64,000 nucleotides of DNA from Bacillus sp. FJAT-29790 (GTDB taxonomy: Bacteria; Bacillota; Bacilli; Bacillales; Cytobacillaceae), in the NCBI RefSeq assembly GCF_019039215.1, contig NZ_JAHNZZ010000001.1:2662187-2726186 (forward strand). The letters run 5' to 3'. The notes beneath the pieces were generated by a model. It saw only the letters and a program-made list of their open reading frames with translations. It was not told the origin of the DNA and did not search any database. Position numbers and translations under genes: made by a program. Below, piece after piece: positions 1-7,923 of the stretch. Positions within the stretch are counted from its first letter, which is position 1. The number at the start of each line of letters is the position of its first letter.

Positions 1-722
1 TGTCCAGATTTCTTTATTTTTGTCTCCAAATATTTTTCATTAAATTTAGAGATATCTCCCCACAAAGGTGTTCTTCCAGAAACATGCAATCCTGATCCTT
101 TTAATGCTTCGAGCTTCTTAGGATTATTTGTGATAAGGGTTACAGGCTTTGAACGCAGAGCTTTCAGCACTTGAATCGCATCCCCATAGTTTCTGGAGTC
201 ATCCACAAAGCCAAGACCTTCATTGGCTTCTACCGTATCATATCCATTTTCTTGAAGAATATAGGCCATTGCCTTACTAAATAAACCAATTCCTCTTCCT
301 TCATGGTTAGCTAAATAAAATAGCGCCCCTGTCCCATGCTCGACAATCATTTTCATAGACTGCTTTAGCTGGTAACCGCAATCACATCGTTTACTTCCAA
401 AAATATCACCAGTATGGCAAATAGAATGCATTCTCATTATTGCATTGTCAGCATAAGCAAAGTCACCATATACCAATACACTTGATTGTTGTAACTCCGC
501 CAAATTCGCAGATGATAATTTATCAATAATACGCTGAAAATCTTCCGTTACTTCCTTGCAATTCAGCCAGCAATACCAGTTGAATTCGACTGTTTCCCCA
601 TACAAATTCACAGGCAGCCGGATGGGCCCCACTAAGTAAATCGCCCCTTCATTTGTTTTAATTAATTGAATTTTATCCTCTAAAACAGAAAGAACCTTAG
701 ATTCCAACTGAACCTCTTTCAT
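1..722 (-). CDS. ribA: GTP cyclohydrolase II-family protein (3' end outside window)
   Basis: The reading frame starts at an ATG at 720-722 behind AAAGGGGATG and stays open to the left edge, so about 240 residues are visible and the C-terminus is missing. It contains the GTP cyclohydrolase II signature: HSICHTGDIFGSKRCDCGYQ, with the three zinc cysteines, then HEGRGIGLF, and near the end TNNPKKLEAL where family members usually have THNPKK. The enzyme opens GTP to a pyrimidine, formate and pyrophosphate, the first step to riboflavin. The DHBP synthase half of Bacillus RibBA is absent, so this is a stand-alone GCHII domain. The substrate-loop segment (NEGLGFVDDSRNYGDAIQVL) departs somewhat from housekeeping RibA, so a paralogue with another role is possible. 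The symbol is by family only. Confidence 0.8.
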   Translation of the reverse strand, partial: MKEVQLESKVLSVLEDKIQLIKTNEGAIYLVGPIRLPVNLYGETVEFNWYCWLNCKEVTEDFQRIIDKLSSANLAELQQSSVLVYGDFAYADNAIMRMHSICHTGDIFGSKRCDCGYQLKQSMKMIVEHGTGALFYLANHEGRGIGLFSKAMAYILQENGYDTVEANEGLGFVDDSRNYGDAIQVLKALRSKPVTLITNNPKKLEALKGSGLHVSGRTPLWGDISKFNEKYLETKIKKSG

Positions 723-800
723 AGCGACATCCCCTTTTGATTATTGTGTGGTAAATAATCTTTTACATGTACAGCTCAACACAGTATTATTCTTTAGGAA

Positions 801-919
801 AGACTGTTTTCGTAAACTTTTTTGCTATTGAACCAAAAAGTGGTGTAGTTGATTTCCGCTCCAATCAACTTCATAAAAAATTACCTATTTAAAAACAACA
901 ACCATTTAGAAAAGAGCCT
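801..919. repeat. Family-1 inverted-end repeat, core-deleted copy
   Basis: AGACTGTTTTCGTAAACTTT at the left and AAAACAACAACCATTTAGAA followed by AAGAGCCT at the right form imperfect inverted ends. Inside is only the short palindromic segment TTGATTTCCGCTCCAATCAA. It matches the other family-1 copies in this window but lacks their GC-rich hairpin core. It abuts the stop codon of the monooxygenase gene. Confidence 0.7.
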
Positions 920-2010
920 TAAGAAACAGCAAAATTACTTTTATAAGATGCTTCTTGTATCATCTGATGCGTTTGCAGTTTTTCAATTTCGTCACGCCGG
1001 CCATTTTCGAATTTAATTAATTGGTGCACGCTTGTATCTTTTTGATCAAGTGCTTCTTTAATGACCTCACATAAAATGCTCGCATCCTTCAGTGCACAGT
1101 TAATACCAAGGGCACCTGTAGGACTCATTGTATGGGCGGCATCTCCCATAATGACTAATCCATCTTTTACCCAAGTTTCACAATAACAACTTTGAACTTG
1201 AAGTAATATAAAATTATTCCACGAAATAATATGTTTTCGGATAGTAGTTGATAATTCGGGAAAAGCAGCTGTCACTCGCTTGATAAACGGTTCAAATGAT
1301 TGCTTTCTTAATTGAGGATAAGAGCCCTCTTTAATATTCCAGCCTATTTGAATGAACCCGCCTGCCTGGGTAAATAATGCAAGCTGCTTATTATCAATCA
1401 AAGTCTGTTTTATTGTCGGTTCCCATCCAGTTGGGCTTGGTATTTTCGCCCATAGCAGATCATATCCATGCTTTATTATATTAAAAGGCATATTAGCCAA
1501 CTTTCGAATCGTAGAGTATCGACCATCAGCACCGATGACAATAGAACTCGTAATGGTCAATTCTTTATCGTCTTTTTTCGCTTTGATGCCTGTAACTGCG
1601 CCCTTTTCATCTGTGATTAACTCTGTAACTTTTGTACCCAACATCAGTCGGTAATTGTGATACTTTTCGGACTCTCGAATCAACACGCTTAACAAATTCC
1701 TTTGCGGAACATGAATCCCTACGTGCTTGTTTCCATGGGCAGGAGTAACAGTCTTAATCACTTTACCATGATCCCAATATTCAATTCGTTCCATCAAGAG
1801 AAGTCCTTGTCTTTCTACCTTCTCAAAAAGATTAAATTCTTTTAGCACTTCTTCTCCAACATTATTTAGATGTTCACCGCGGAATTCTTTATCAATTCCT
1901 TCATGACGTTCTACAACAATCGTTGAGATGTTATTCTTCGCCAATAAATAACCCAGTAATGCCCCACCAGGTCCAGCTCCAACTATACAAACATCATATT
2001 TTAGAGTCAT
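919..2010 (-). CDS. FAD-dependent aromatic-ring monooxygenase (PHBH/UbiH fold)
   Basis: A 363-residue flavoprotein monooxygenase of the p-hydroxybenzoate hydroxylase fold. The N-terminal dinucleotide motif is VGAGPGGALLGYLLA (about residues 10-24), the FAD/NADPH DG motif is VIGADGRYSTIR (about 158-169), and the second FAD motif is GDAAHTMSPTGALGIN (about 289-304). Such enzymes hydroxylate aromatic or quinone-like substrates with NAD(P)H and O2. The substrate cannot be told from sequence. It is soluble, with no membrane segment. It lies beside a CatE-like extradiol dioxygenase on the same strand, but about 370 bp and a repeat separate them, so a shared transcript is not assured. A hydroxylase plus ring-cleavage pair would fit aromatic detoxification. 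Confidence 0.85.
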   Translation of the reverse strand: MTLKYDVCIVGAGPGGALLGYLLAKNNISTIVVERHEGIDKEFRGEHLNNVGEEVLKEFNLFEKVERQGLLLMERIEYWDHGKVIKTVTPAHGNKHVGIHVPQRNLLSVLIRESEKYHNYRLMLGTKVTELITDEKGAVTGIKAKKDDKELTITSSIVIGADGRYSTIRKLANMPFNIIKHGYDLLWAKIPSPTGWEPTIKQTLIDNKQLALFTQAGGFIQIGWNIKEGSYPQLRKQSFEPFIKRVTAAFPELSTTIRKHIISWNNFILLQVQSCYCETWVKDGLVIMGDAAHTMSPTGALGINCALKDASILCEVIKEALDQKDTSVHQLIKFENGRRDEIEKLQTHQMIQEASYKSNFAVS

Positions 2011-2038
2011 GAATAAACCACCTTATATTCAAAAAAAT

Positions 2039-2327
2039 AGGCTGTTTTCGCATATATTGTTGTTTTAGCCTTCAAAGTTTGCCCGTTGATTTCCGCTGTG
2101 GGCACTTGCTTTCCGCGGGGAGTGACGGGAGCCTCCTCGGCGTTATCGCCTGTGGGGTCTCCCGTTCCCTCTATTCCCGCAGGATACTGATTTTACATCC
2201 ATGAATCTGCCCACGCACGAAGGAAATGCGATAGCATTTTCGAAGAGTCAAGTGCCCTCCGCTTCAATCAACTCAGATTATTAAATAAAAATCACATTAT
2301 AAAGCAACAAACTTTACTAAAATAGCC
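2039..2327. repeat. Family-1 inverted-end repeat with GC-rich hairpin core
   Basis: A 289-bp intergenic element with inverted ends: AGGCTGTTTTCGCATATATT at the left and AAGCAACAAACTTTACTAAA then ATAGCC at the right. The core has the shared sequence CTTGCTTTCCGCGGGG and the arms GGGAGCCTCCTCGGCG and CGCCTGTGGGGTCTCCC, which pair into a GC-rich hairpin. This copy carries roughly 60 extra bases (about 2200-2260) in the right half compared with the copies at 43408 and 24838. It encodes no protein. Confidence 0.85.
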
Positions 2328-2338
2328 AAAAAATATTA

Positions 2339-2363
2339 GCGGTACCCTTCAATTGGGTACCGC
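2339..2363 (-). terminator. Rho-independent terminator of the CatE-like gene
   Basis: On the minus strand a perfect GCGGTACCC/GGGTACCGC stem with a 7-nt loop is followed by TAATATTTTTT, 20 bp after the stop of the dioxygenase gene. Confidence 0.75.
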
Positions 2364-2382
2364 AAAACTTATACAACGTTTC

Positions 2383-3234
2383 TCAAACCCTTAATTGAAT
2401 CCGATTTCCTGAAGGGTCTTGTGTGACAAAATAACCATTCTCTTCTTTTACTGAAACTCCAATGGTATTTAATTGTTCTACAGCATATTTTCTAGCTTCT
2501 TTATCTGGAAAAACAAGTGTAAATGAATTCAACCCGACACTGTTCTCGGCTGGCGCAGGGGCACCAACTCCATTCCAAGTATTCAATCCAATATGATGGT
2601 GATATCCGCCAGTAGAGATGAAGAGTGCCTGACCGCCATATCGGCAAACAATATCAAACCCAAGACCTTTACAATAAAACTCTTCTGTTTCTTGAAATTC
2701 AGAAACATGTAAATGGATATGCCCCATCAGTGTCCCAGCAGGAAGCCCATTCCATGGTTCTCCGTTTCCTTCAGCCAGAATACTTTCAACATCTAACGGG
2801 TTCGTCGCCATTACTACTTCATTCTTTACCCAATCCCATGTTGAAGATGGGCGATCTGAATAAATTTCTATTCCATTGCCATCGGGGTCTGCTAAGTAAA
2901 GTGCCTCACTTACAAGATGATCAGATGCCCCCTGTAATGGATAGCGTGTTTCTATAAAATGCCGTATTACTTTCGCTAAATCAGCTCGGCTAGGCAGCAG
3001 CAATGCAAAGTGATATAAGCCAGTTGTACGCGGCTGTTTCGGTATCACATTTTCGGGCTGTTCAATCGATAAAAGCGGGGTTTTGCCATCCGCCGTTAGA
3101 ATCGCTTTTTTCTCTGTCTGTTCCAATATTTGAAATCCAATTATTTTTTGATAAAAAGCCAAAGACCGCTGTAAATCTATTACTTTTAAATCAACTTGCC
3201 CAACAAATGTATGAGGCTTGCTATGAAATGTCAT
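2383..3234 (-). CDS. catE: VOC-family extradiol dioxygenase, CatE-like
   Basis: A 283-residue protein of two vicinal-oxygen-chelate modules (about 10-130 and 168-283), the length and layout of B. subtilis CatE (YfiE), a catechol-2,3-dioxygenase. Visible family signatures are LYHFALLLPSR and YLADPDGNGIEIYSDRP in module 1, and GHIHLHVSE and GGYHHHIGLNTWNG in module 2. The terminal DPSGNRIQL carries Gln where classical catechol 2,3-dioxygenases have the metal-binding Glu. From memory B. subtilis CatE also lacks that Glu, so I do not treat it as a defect. The divergent neighbour is a CatR-like repressor, supporting a role in catechol or quinone detoxification. A glyoxalase-type activity cannot be excluded. 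Confidence 0.82.
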   Translation of the reverse strand: MTFHSKPHTFVGQVDLKVIDLQRSLAFYQKIIGFQILEQTEKKAILTADGKTPLLSIEQPENVIPKQPRTTGLYHFALLLPSRADLAKVIRHFIETRYPLQGASDHLVSEALYLADPDGNGIEIYSDRPSSTWDWVKNEVVMATNPLDVESILAEGNGEPWNGLPAGTLMGHIHLHVSEFQETEEFYCKGLGFDIVCRYGGQALFISTGGYHHHIGLNTWNGVGAPAPAENSVGLNSFTLVFPDKEARKYAVEQLNTIGVSVKEENGYFVTQDPSGNRIQLRV

Positions 3235-3412
3235 CTTATAACTCCTCCTAATTTGAACAGCACATATTTTTATTTCGTGTTTATTATTAGTTAGTTACTT
3301 TATGTAAGTAATTATAAATTTACAATTAACTAATGTCAAGTTAACATATTACAAGTAGTAATAGAATTATTTATTGTAATATGGTATTGTATTAATACAG
3401 AGGTGATTGAAT
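3235..3412. promoter_or_regulatory. Divergent control region with candidate CatR operator
   Basis: A 178-bp AT-rich region between the two divergent genes. It holds an inverted repeat TTACTT-TATGT-AAGTAA at 3295-3311, nested in a wider TTAGTTA...TAACTAA symmetry (about 3289-3333). A second AT-rich dyad lies near 3355-3390 (TTACAAG...ATTGTAA). DUF24/HxlR repressors such as CatR and YodB bind AT-rich dyads of this type in front of their own and catE promoters; assignment to this regulator is inference. Confidence 0.5.
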
Positions 3413-3745
3413 ATGAATAAGTCTTTAATTTGTCCTCGATTTGAAAAGGCAATGAATATTTTAAGCCAGCGGTGGACTGGGCTTGTTATTTACCAGCTGC
3501 TATCAGGACCTCAACGATTTTGTGCCATTGAGTCTGCTATTGGAATAAGTGGAAGAGTTCTTTCAGAGAGGCTAAAAGATTTAGAAAGTCAAGGTTTCAT
3601 AAAACGTGAAGTTTTTCCGGAAACTCCAGTTCGAATTGAATATTCCTTGACTGATAAGGGTTTATCATTAGAACCTTTAATGAGAGATATAGAAAAATGG
3701 TCTCAAACATGGTTAGATATAGAAACATCAGAATTAGATGAATAA
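3413..3745 (+). CDS. catR: HxlR/DUF24 MarR-type redox repressor, CatR-like
   Basis: A 110-residue winged-helix regulator (HxlR family, about residues 7-97). The start is ATG 3413 because AGGTG at 3401-3405 is 7 nt upstream; an in-frame TTG at 3407 would touch the ribosome binding site. That start puts the single conserved cysteine at position 7 (MNKSLICPRFE), the position of the redox-sensing Cys7 of B. subtilis CatR, which responds to quinones and diamide by disulfide formation. The DNA-binding part contains CAIESAIGISGRVLSERLKD. It is divergent from the CatE-like gene, the same pairing logic as CatR-catDE in B. subtilis. A related paralogue such as YodB is the main alternative. Confidence 0.8.
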   Translation: MNKSLICPRFEKAMNILSQRWTGLVIYQLLSGPQRFCAIESAIGISGRVLSERLKDLESQGFIKREVFPETPVRIEYSLTDKGLSLEPLMRDIEKWSQTWLDIETSELDE

Positions 3746-3807
3746 AAGAAGCTGACTCGCAGGTCATTGTAAAATGCCTTTTCGGAGTCAGCTTCTTTAT
3801 TTTTTTG
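3745..3807 (+). terminator. Strong terminator after the CatR-like gene
   Basis: AAAGAAGCTGACTC (3745-3758) pairs perfectly with GAGTCAGCTTCTTT (3785-3798), followed by ATTTTTTT. The 14-bp stem overlaps the stop codon region. A smaller GGAG...CTCC hairpin with a T-run follows at about 3855-3888. Confidence 0.85.
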
Positions 3808-3933
3808 AAATTTTATCTTTTAAGTAGGCCCTTTTCTTAAACTTTAAGAAAAAGGGAGCTTTTCCATGTGGAAACAACTCCGTTTTTTACATATACAATT
3901 TTTAGAGGATTGACCAGCATTCTACAGGTTTTT

Positions 3934-5115
3934 TCATGAGGCAGAGACCAAGCTTTTCGTTTCTTTAATTTTTCTATCATAAACAATCGTCGTAAAGATC
4001 GAGATGACAAACAGGACGATTAATACCGTATAAAGCATCGAGATTCCGTGTAAATCTACAAGGATTCCCCCAAGCAGAGGGCCGATCATCCTTCCGCCGG
4101 TTGCCGTGCTATTAACGATCCCCTGGTAAAACCCTTCTCTTCCTTTAGGTGCGAGGTCGTTTGCGATGGTTGGAACTGCAGGCCAAACGAGCATTTCTCC
4201 AATTGTAAGAATAAACATTGCAGCAAGAAAAGCAGAAAACTGCTGAGCGTAGGCCACAACTACGAAGGAGACAATAAAAGTAATCATCCCAATAATCATT
4301 TGTGTTTTAAGTGATTTAAAACGCTTCACGACGCCATTCAGTAATGGCTGGCCAATCACAATGACTGCCCCATTGATCGTCCATAGCATGCTGTACTGCT
4401 TTAAAGAAATATTAAGCTCTTGTGTGTGAGACGCAATCGTGGTCATCCACTGAGAATAGCCTACCCAGCATAGTAAATAGCCAATACATAAAATTAATAA
4501 GGCATAGAGCTTCGTGTGATTTTTATTACCCATTTTTTTCTGAGGAGTAGATGATTGCTTTCTATCAACTGTATTGATTCCCTTGTATCCAAAAACGGCA
4601 ATAAACAGAAAAATAATATACATCAAGGTATTCGCTACAAAGATCAGCTGGAATGAGTAAGATGCGACAAGCCCTGCAAGAGAGGCGCCCACTGCCACAC
4701 CAAGATTTGCCGCAACATAGATCGCATTAAAAGCTTTTCTGCCGCCTTCCTTCCAGACCGAACCGGCCATTGCATACATGGAAGGAAAGACAATGCCTGA
4801 GCCGAAACCAACAAGAGTTAATAATACAACATAAGCTGGCCATCCATGCCAGAAAGTTAAACCAATTAATGATATTAATGTAAATCCAATTCCGATGAGG
4901 ATCGATTTATAGCCTCCGATTTTATCGAATAGGAATCCTCCATATAAATTTCCGATCACGCTCGCCGCTGAGTTTAGCATTAGAACAATCCCCGCGACTG
5001 ACAATGATTTACCTAAATGATCGTGAATATAAATTGTGTTTAAAGGCCATAAAAAAGAAGAGCCCGTTACATTCACCGCCATCCCAATAATCAGTAGCCA
5101 TAAGGCTCGTGGCAT
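3934..5115 (-). CDS. MFS multidrug-type transporter
   Basis: A 393-residue, twelve-segment major facilitator transporter. The start is ATG 5113-5115, preceded by AAAGGAG at an 8-nt spacing. A 57-residue upstream extension of the frame is spurious: it reads through a hairpin repeat (5189-5269) and is not transporter-like. The loop 2-3 signature region appears as GNLYGGFLFDKIGGYKSI and the second-half equivalent as GMITFIVS after RFKSLKTQ. The family (YfmO/MdtG/Bmr-like DHA1) usually exports drugs or small metabolites with proton antiport. Substrate is unknown. Convergent to the CatR-like gene and isolated from the nrf operon by a terminator. Confidence 0.82.
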   Translation of the reverse strand: MPRALWLLIIGMAVNVTGSSFLWPLNTIYIHDHLGKSLSVAGIVLMLNSAASVIGNLYGGFLFDKIGGYKSILIGIGFTLISLIGLTFWHGWPAYVVLLTLVGFGSGIVFPSMYAMAGSVWKEGGRKAFNAIYVAANLGVAVGASLAGLVASYSFQLIFVANTLMYIIFLFIAVFGYKGINTVDRKQSSTPQKKMGNKNHTKLYALLILCIGYLLCWVGYSQWMTTIASHTQELNISLKQYSMLWTINGAVIVIGQPLLNGVVKRFKSLKTQMIIGMITFIVSFVVVAYAQQFSAFLAAMFILTIGEMLVWPAVPTIANDLAPKGREGFYQGIVNSTATGGRMIGPLLGGILVDLHGISMLYTVLIVLFVISIFTTIVYDRKIKETKSLVSAS

Positions 5116-5188
5116 GTAAACCGCTCCTTTACTTAAAATACATTTTATTGATAAGACTTTGTTAATGCACAATGTTGATAGAATGCAT

Positions 5189-5269
5189 ACTAGCGGGGTG
5201 GTTTTGCCTGAAGAGAGCTTTTTTGCGGAGCAAAACCCGCCTCTCGGAAGGTAAATCGATCCCGCGAGT
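5189..5269. repeat. Family-2 hairpin repeat
   Basis: An 81-bp imperfect palindrome. The outer arms ACTAGCGGGGTGGTTTTGCC and GGTAAATCGATCCCGCGAGT are inverted, and an inner arm pair AGAGAGC/CTCTCGG follows. Two further copies occur at 36421 and 42207. It lies upstream of the MFS gene and creates a false N-terminal extension there. Confidence 0.75.
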
Positions 5270-5506
5270 ATAACAACAATATCCATTTACAGCGCCAATG
5301 TTAAAAGAACCATAATTCTTCTGTGTATTTCGGTTTTCAAAATAATTTTATTCTCTTTTCTGTGCCCTTGCAACCTATTTTAATCGTAGCGTTCGAATCC
5401 AGAAAATGCAAAATATTCTCATGTACGGAAAATATGATTTCCATAAAAAATAGCTAGTAATTATGTCACTCATATTGACACCCGTTCATTCATTTGTCAC
5501 AATAAA

Positions 5507-5543
5507 GAAAACACCATACAAACCGCATTTGTACAGTGTTTTC
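5507..5543 (-). terminator. Terminator of the nrfHA transcript
   Basis: On the minus strand GAAAACACtgTACAAA and TTTGTAtgGTGTTTTC form a long stem with a 5-nt loop, followed by TTTATTG. It begins 15 bp after the nrfA stop. Confidence 0.75.
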
Positions 5544-5558
5544 ATAGTTAATATTTTT

Positions 5559-6989
5559 TTATTTTGAAGGAGGCTGAATCGCAGGGAAATAGCTGTTGAT
5601 CGCATGCTCTTTCTTTTTGAAGTTATCCTTTTCTTCAAATACAGCCTTCTTCGCTTTTTCGATCTCTTTATTTAACTCTTCAAGATTGACACCTTTTTTA
5701 ACAAGTTCCTCAATTCCAATTTGAATTGCTTTATTTGATTCTTCAATCGACGTTCTTAAAGAATCCATCGCACCTTGCGGATTATGGAAACCAGCTCCAT
5801 TTTCGGCTGCTATGATATCCCAATGCCATTGTCCTTTACGAACATGTTCCTGTGCCTTCTTAATTTTATCCTCACTAACCCCGGAACTAATCATCTTATT
5901 TACATAGTAGTGGGAAGTGATTGAAATGTCCTCTGCCTTGTGTAAAGCGGCGATATGAGTATCTTGAATTTGCATGACACGCTCTTTTAACGCATCAAGA
6001 TCACGATTGCTGTGGCATGTTGCACATGATTGCTCCATAGACTTCAGCGGTGACTTAATCCAGTGAGAAGTGATTTTCTTCTTCCCATCCGCTCGTTCAT
6101 ATGGCATATGGCAATCAGCACAGCTCACATCTGCCTTGCCATGAGGGCCTTCTATATGTGTTTCAAATTCTGGATGCTGCACTTTTAACATCGGTGTACC
6201 TGAAACATTATGAATCCAGTCTTTTTCAAAGCCTCTTTCTTTCGCTGTTGTTTCGTAGTATTCGTACATATCTTCAGGCTTAAATCCGTTTGCCCATGGA
6301 AACGTTACTTCTCCATTTTCTGGTGCAAAGTAATATTCAACATGGCATTGGCCGCAAACATAGCTGCGCATATCGTTTTTAGTCGGATTTGACAAATCAA
6401 TTCCTTGCGATTCCATCGCTTTTATAAAGCTTGGACGAGTAATGCGAAGGTCCATTGTTTCCGGGTCATGACAATCTGAACAGCCAATTGGCGAATGTCC
6501 CATTGCCTCTGCCTTTGGCCAGATGACATCATTAAAGCTTCCACTCCAATACTCATCACCCATCTCTTCGATCATTTGTGGAACAGCAGTCGATTTACAT
6601 GTTAAGCAGGAGCCGATTGATTTATCAGTAATACGTGCAGTTTCGCGGATATCTTCGTTTGCATACATATGCCCGCGGTCTTCCGTATACTGAGTTGCAA
6701 ACCCATATCCGTTAAAAAGAATCGGTAAATATGGTTCTTTATCGGCATCATATTTACTCCGGTTGATTGATCCGCCATATTTTGTATCTTCTTCTTCCAT
6801 CGTTTTCTGATAGCTGTCATATTGAAGCGGGAATAAATCTTTAAATGCTTCACTTCTGATTTCATCTTTTGACAAGCCTGTCGACGCTACACTTGCTGCA
6901 TTTTTAGTTATGTCTGCACCCGAACAGCCTGAAAGAATCAGAATGACCGCTACTAGGAAGAAAAATGACCATTGATAAGTCCTAACCAT
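5559..6989 (-). CDS. nrfA: Ammonia-forming cytochrome c nitrite reductase NrfA
   Basis: A 476-residue pentahaem nitrite reductase catalysing the six-electron reduction of nitrite to ammonium (DNRA). Five haem sites are visible: CLTCK at 128-132, the active-site haem with the lysine ligand diagnostic of NrfA, then CSDCH 170-174, CGQCH 212-216, CADCH 290-294 and CATCH 322-326. KVQH at 269-272 matches the KxQH/KxRH motif of true NrfA, and CHVEYYF carries the conserved tyrosine. A lipobox LSGC puts Cys22 as the lipid anchor, so the enzyme sits on the outer face of the membrane. The start overlaps the end of nrfH by 8 bp. Length and motifs are complete. Function depends on the Ccm genes upstream. 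Confidence 0.97.
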   Translation of the reverse strand: MVRTYQWSFFFLVAVILILSGCSGADITKNAASVASTGLSKDEIRSEAFKDLFPLQYDSYQKTMEEEDTKYGGSINRSKYDADKEPYLPILFNGYGFATQYTEDRGHMYANEDIRETARITDKSIGSCLTCKSTAVPQMIEEMGDEYWSGSFNDVIWPKAEAMGHSPIGCSDCHDPETMDLRITRPSFIKAMESQGIDLSNPTKNDMRSYVCGQCHVEYYFAPENGEVTFPWANGFKPEDMYEYYETTAKERGFEKDWIHNVSGTPMLKVQHPEFETHIEGPHGKADVSCADCHMPYERADGKKKITSHWIKSPLKSMEQSCATCHSNRDLDALKERVMQIQDTHIAALHKAEDISITSHYYVNKMISSGVSEDKIKKAQEHVRKGQWHWDIIAAENGAGFHNPQGAMDSLRTSIEESNKAIQIGIEELVKKGVNLEELNKEIEKAKKAVFEEKDNFKKKEHAINSYFPAIQPPSK

Positions 6990-7506
6990 TGTTCAACGTA
7001 CCTCCTTTGTTTTCTAAAAGCTCCCCAGATTTAGGCGGTTTATAGAAATTCTCTGTTTTAAAGCCTTTGCCATGTGGGATTTCTTGATGGCAGCTTGTGC
7101 AGCTGTCTTTTGCATCATGCGAAACATTATCCACAGTGCTCTCATGGCAATCAACACAGTTTTGATTGATTACCTTGGCTGATCTTTCGGTCGCCAGCAG
7201 AACATCCGGTATTTTCTCTGACCCTAGTGTGTTGTAATACATATGGTTTAGGCCTGCTTTTGCTTTAAATGTCAGCTTTCCTGTTTGCGTTTCATGAGGC
7301 AAGTGACAATCATTACAAGCAAGCTTAGCATGGGTCGAATCAGTAAAGGATTCATGCACACTCGTCATGATGTGGCAGCTTTGACAGAAATCGGCTGAGT
7401 CCGTGTAGGCGAAAGTTTTAGCCGTCACGGCTGAAATAATGATTCCCGCAAATACTCCGATAAAAATTAAGATTTTTTTATCAATAGCGAATAGCTTTTT
7501 TAGCAT
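6982..7506 (-). CDS. nrfH: NrfH, tetrahaem menaquinol dehydrogenase subunit
   Basis: A 174-residue NapC/NirT-type cytochrome that anchors NrfA and passes electrons from menaquinol. One N-terminal membrane helix (about 11-34) is followed by four haem sites: CQSCH 41-45, CNDCH 64-68, CVDCH 117-121 and CTSCH 136-140. The start is ATG 7506 with GGGAGGTG 8 nt upstream; a GTG three codons earlier lies inside that ribosome binding site. The menaquinone genes menF-D-H-B-E and menA in the same window supply the expected electron donor. nrfH is separated from ccmG by about 420 bp holding two repeats, unlike the tight spacing elsewhere in the cluster, so it may have a separate transcription start. Confidence 0.95.
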   Translation of the reverse strand: MLKKLFAIDKKILIFIGVFAGIIISAVTAKTFAYTDSADFCQSCHIMTSVHESFTDSTHAKLACNDCHLPHETQTGKLTFKAKAGLNHMYYNTLGSEKIPDVLLATERSAKVINQNCVDCHESTVDNVSHDAKDSCTSCHQEIPHGKGFKTENFYKPPKSGELLENKGGTLNNG

Positions 7507-7525
7507 TTTTTTCACCTCCCTTTAA

Positions 7526-7642
7526 GAAAAGCGGAAGCGCCTTGCCCAGGAGTGACAAGCATAAAATGTGCTGGCGTGAAGGTTGGTCTTTAAACTTCTC
7601 GACGGATTGGCGAGTCCCTAGGTGCTGGAGCAGACCGCTTTT
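7526..7642. repeat. MITE-like 117-bp repeat between ccmG and nrfH
   Basis: Terminal inverted repeats AAAAGCGG and CCGCTTTT enclose sequence with GCGCCTTGCCCAGGAGTGAC at one side and TAGGTGCTGGAGCAGAC at the other. This resembles a dispersed repeat found in many Bacillaceae (recognised from memory). It encodes no protein. It lies directly upstream of the nrfH ribosome binding site. Confidence 0.7.
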
Positions 7643-7648
7643 AAAAAT

Positions 7649-7760
7649 TAGGCTCTGTTAAATTTGTCTGTTGATTTCCGCTCCAATTAACAGGGTGCAA
7701 AAATCAACATTGCGCTTTAACACAGCAAAAAATTTAGAAGGCTATTTTCGTAAAAATTAC
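7649..7760. repeat. Degenerate family-1 repeat fragments
   Basis: AGGCTCTGTTAAATTTG plus TTGATTTCCGCTCCAATTAA, then ACACAGC and a second start-like AGAAGGCTATTTTCGTAAAA at about 7736, are pieces of the family-1 ends and core edge without the GC-rich hairpin. The rest of the 7507-7923 gap shows no gene and no Fnr-type palindrome that I can see. Confidence 0.45.
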
Positions 7761-7872
7761 TGCTCTTGTAACTTAGCTAATCGCTACTAAAATCATTTTT
7801 GAGGGACTTGAAGCAATCACTAATTCATAAATTGTCTTTTTTCAAGTCTCTCCCGAAAGCAATATCTTCTAC

Positions 7873-7916
7873 AAAAAAAGCCTGTTAAACATATATTAAA
7901 ACGCTGATAACAGCAT
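7873..7916 (-). terminator. Possible weak terminator after ccmG
   Basis: On the minus strand GCTGTTA and TTAACAGGC can pair (one bulge) around an AT-rich loop and are followed by seven T, just after the ccmG stop. If it works it would attenuate read-through from the ccm genes into nrfHA. The stem is short and bulged, so confidence is low. Confidence 0.35.
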
Positions 7917-7923
7917 TCTAATC

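Noticed and set aside
2383..3234. Loss of the metal-binding Glu in the CatE-like protein as a sign of inactivity
   Set aside because: From memory B. subtilis CatE also lacks a Glu at this place; the family can evidently work without it there.
5116..5286. N-terminal extension of the MFS transporter
   Set aside because: It reads through a family-2 repeat, is not hydrophobic in the MFS pattern, and ATG 5115 has a good ribosome binding site.
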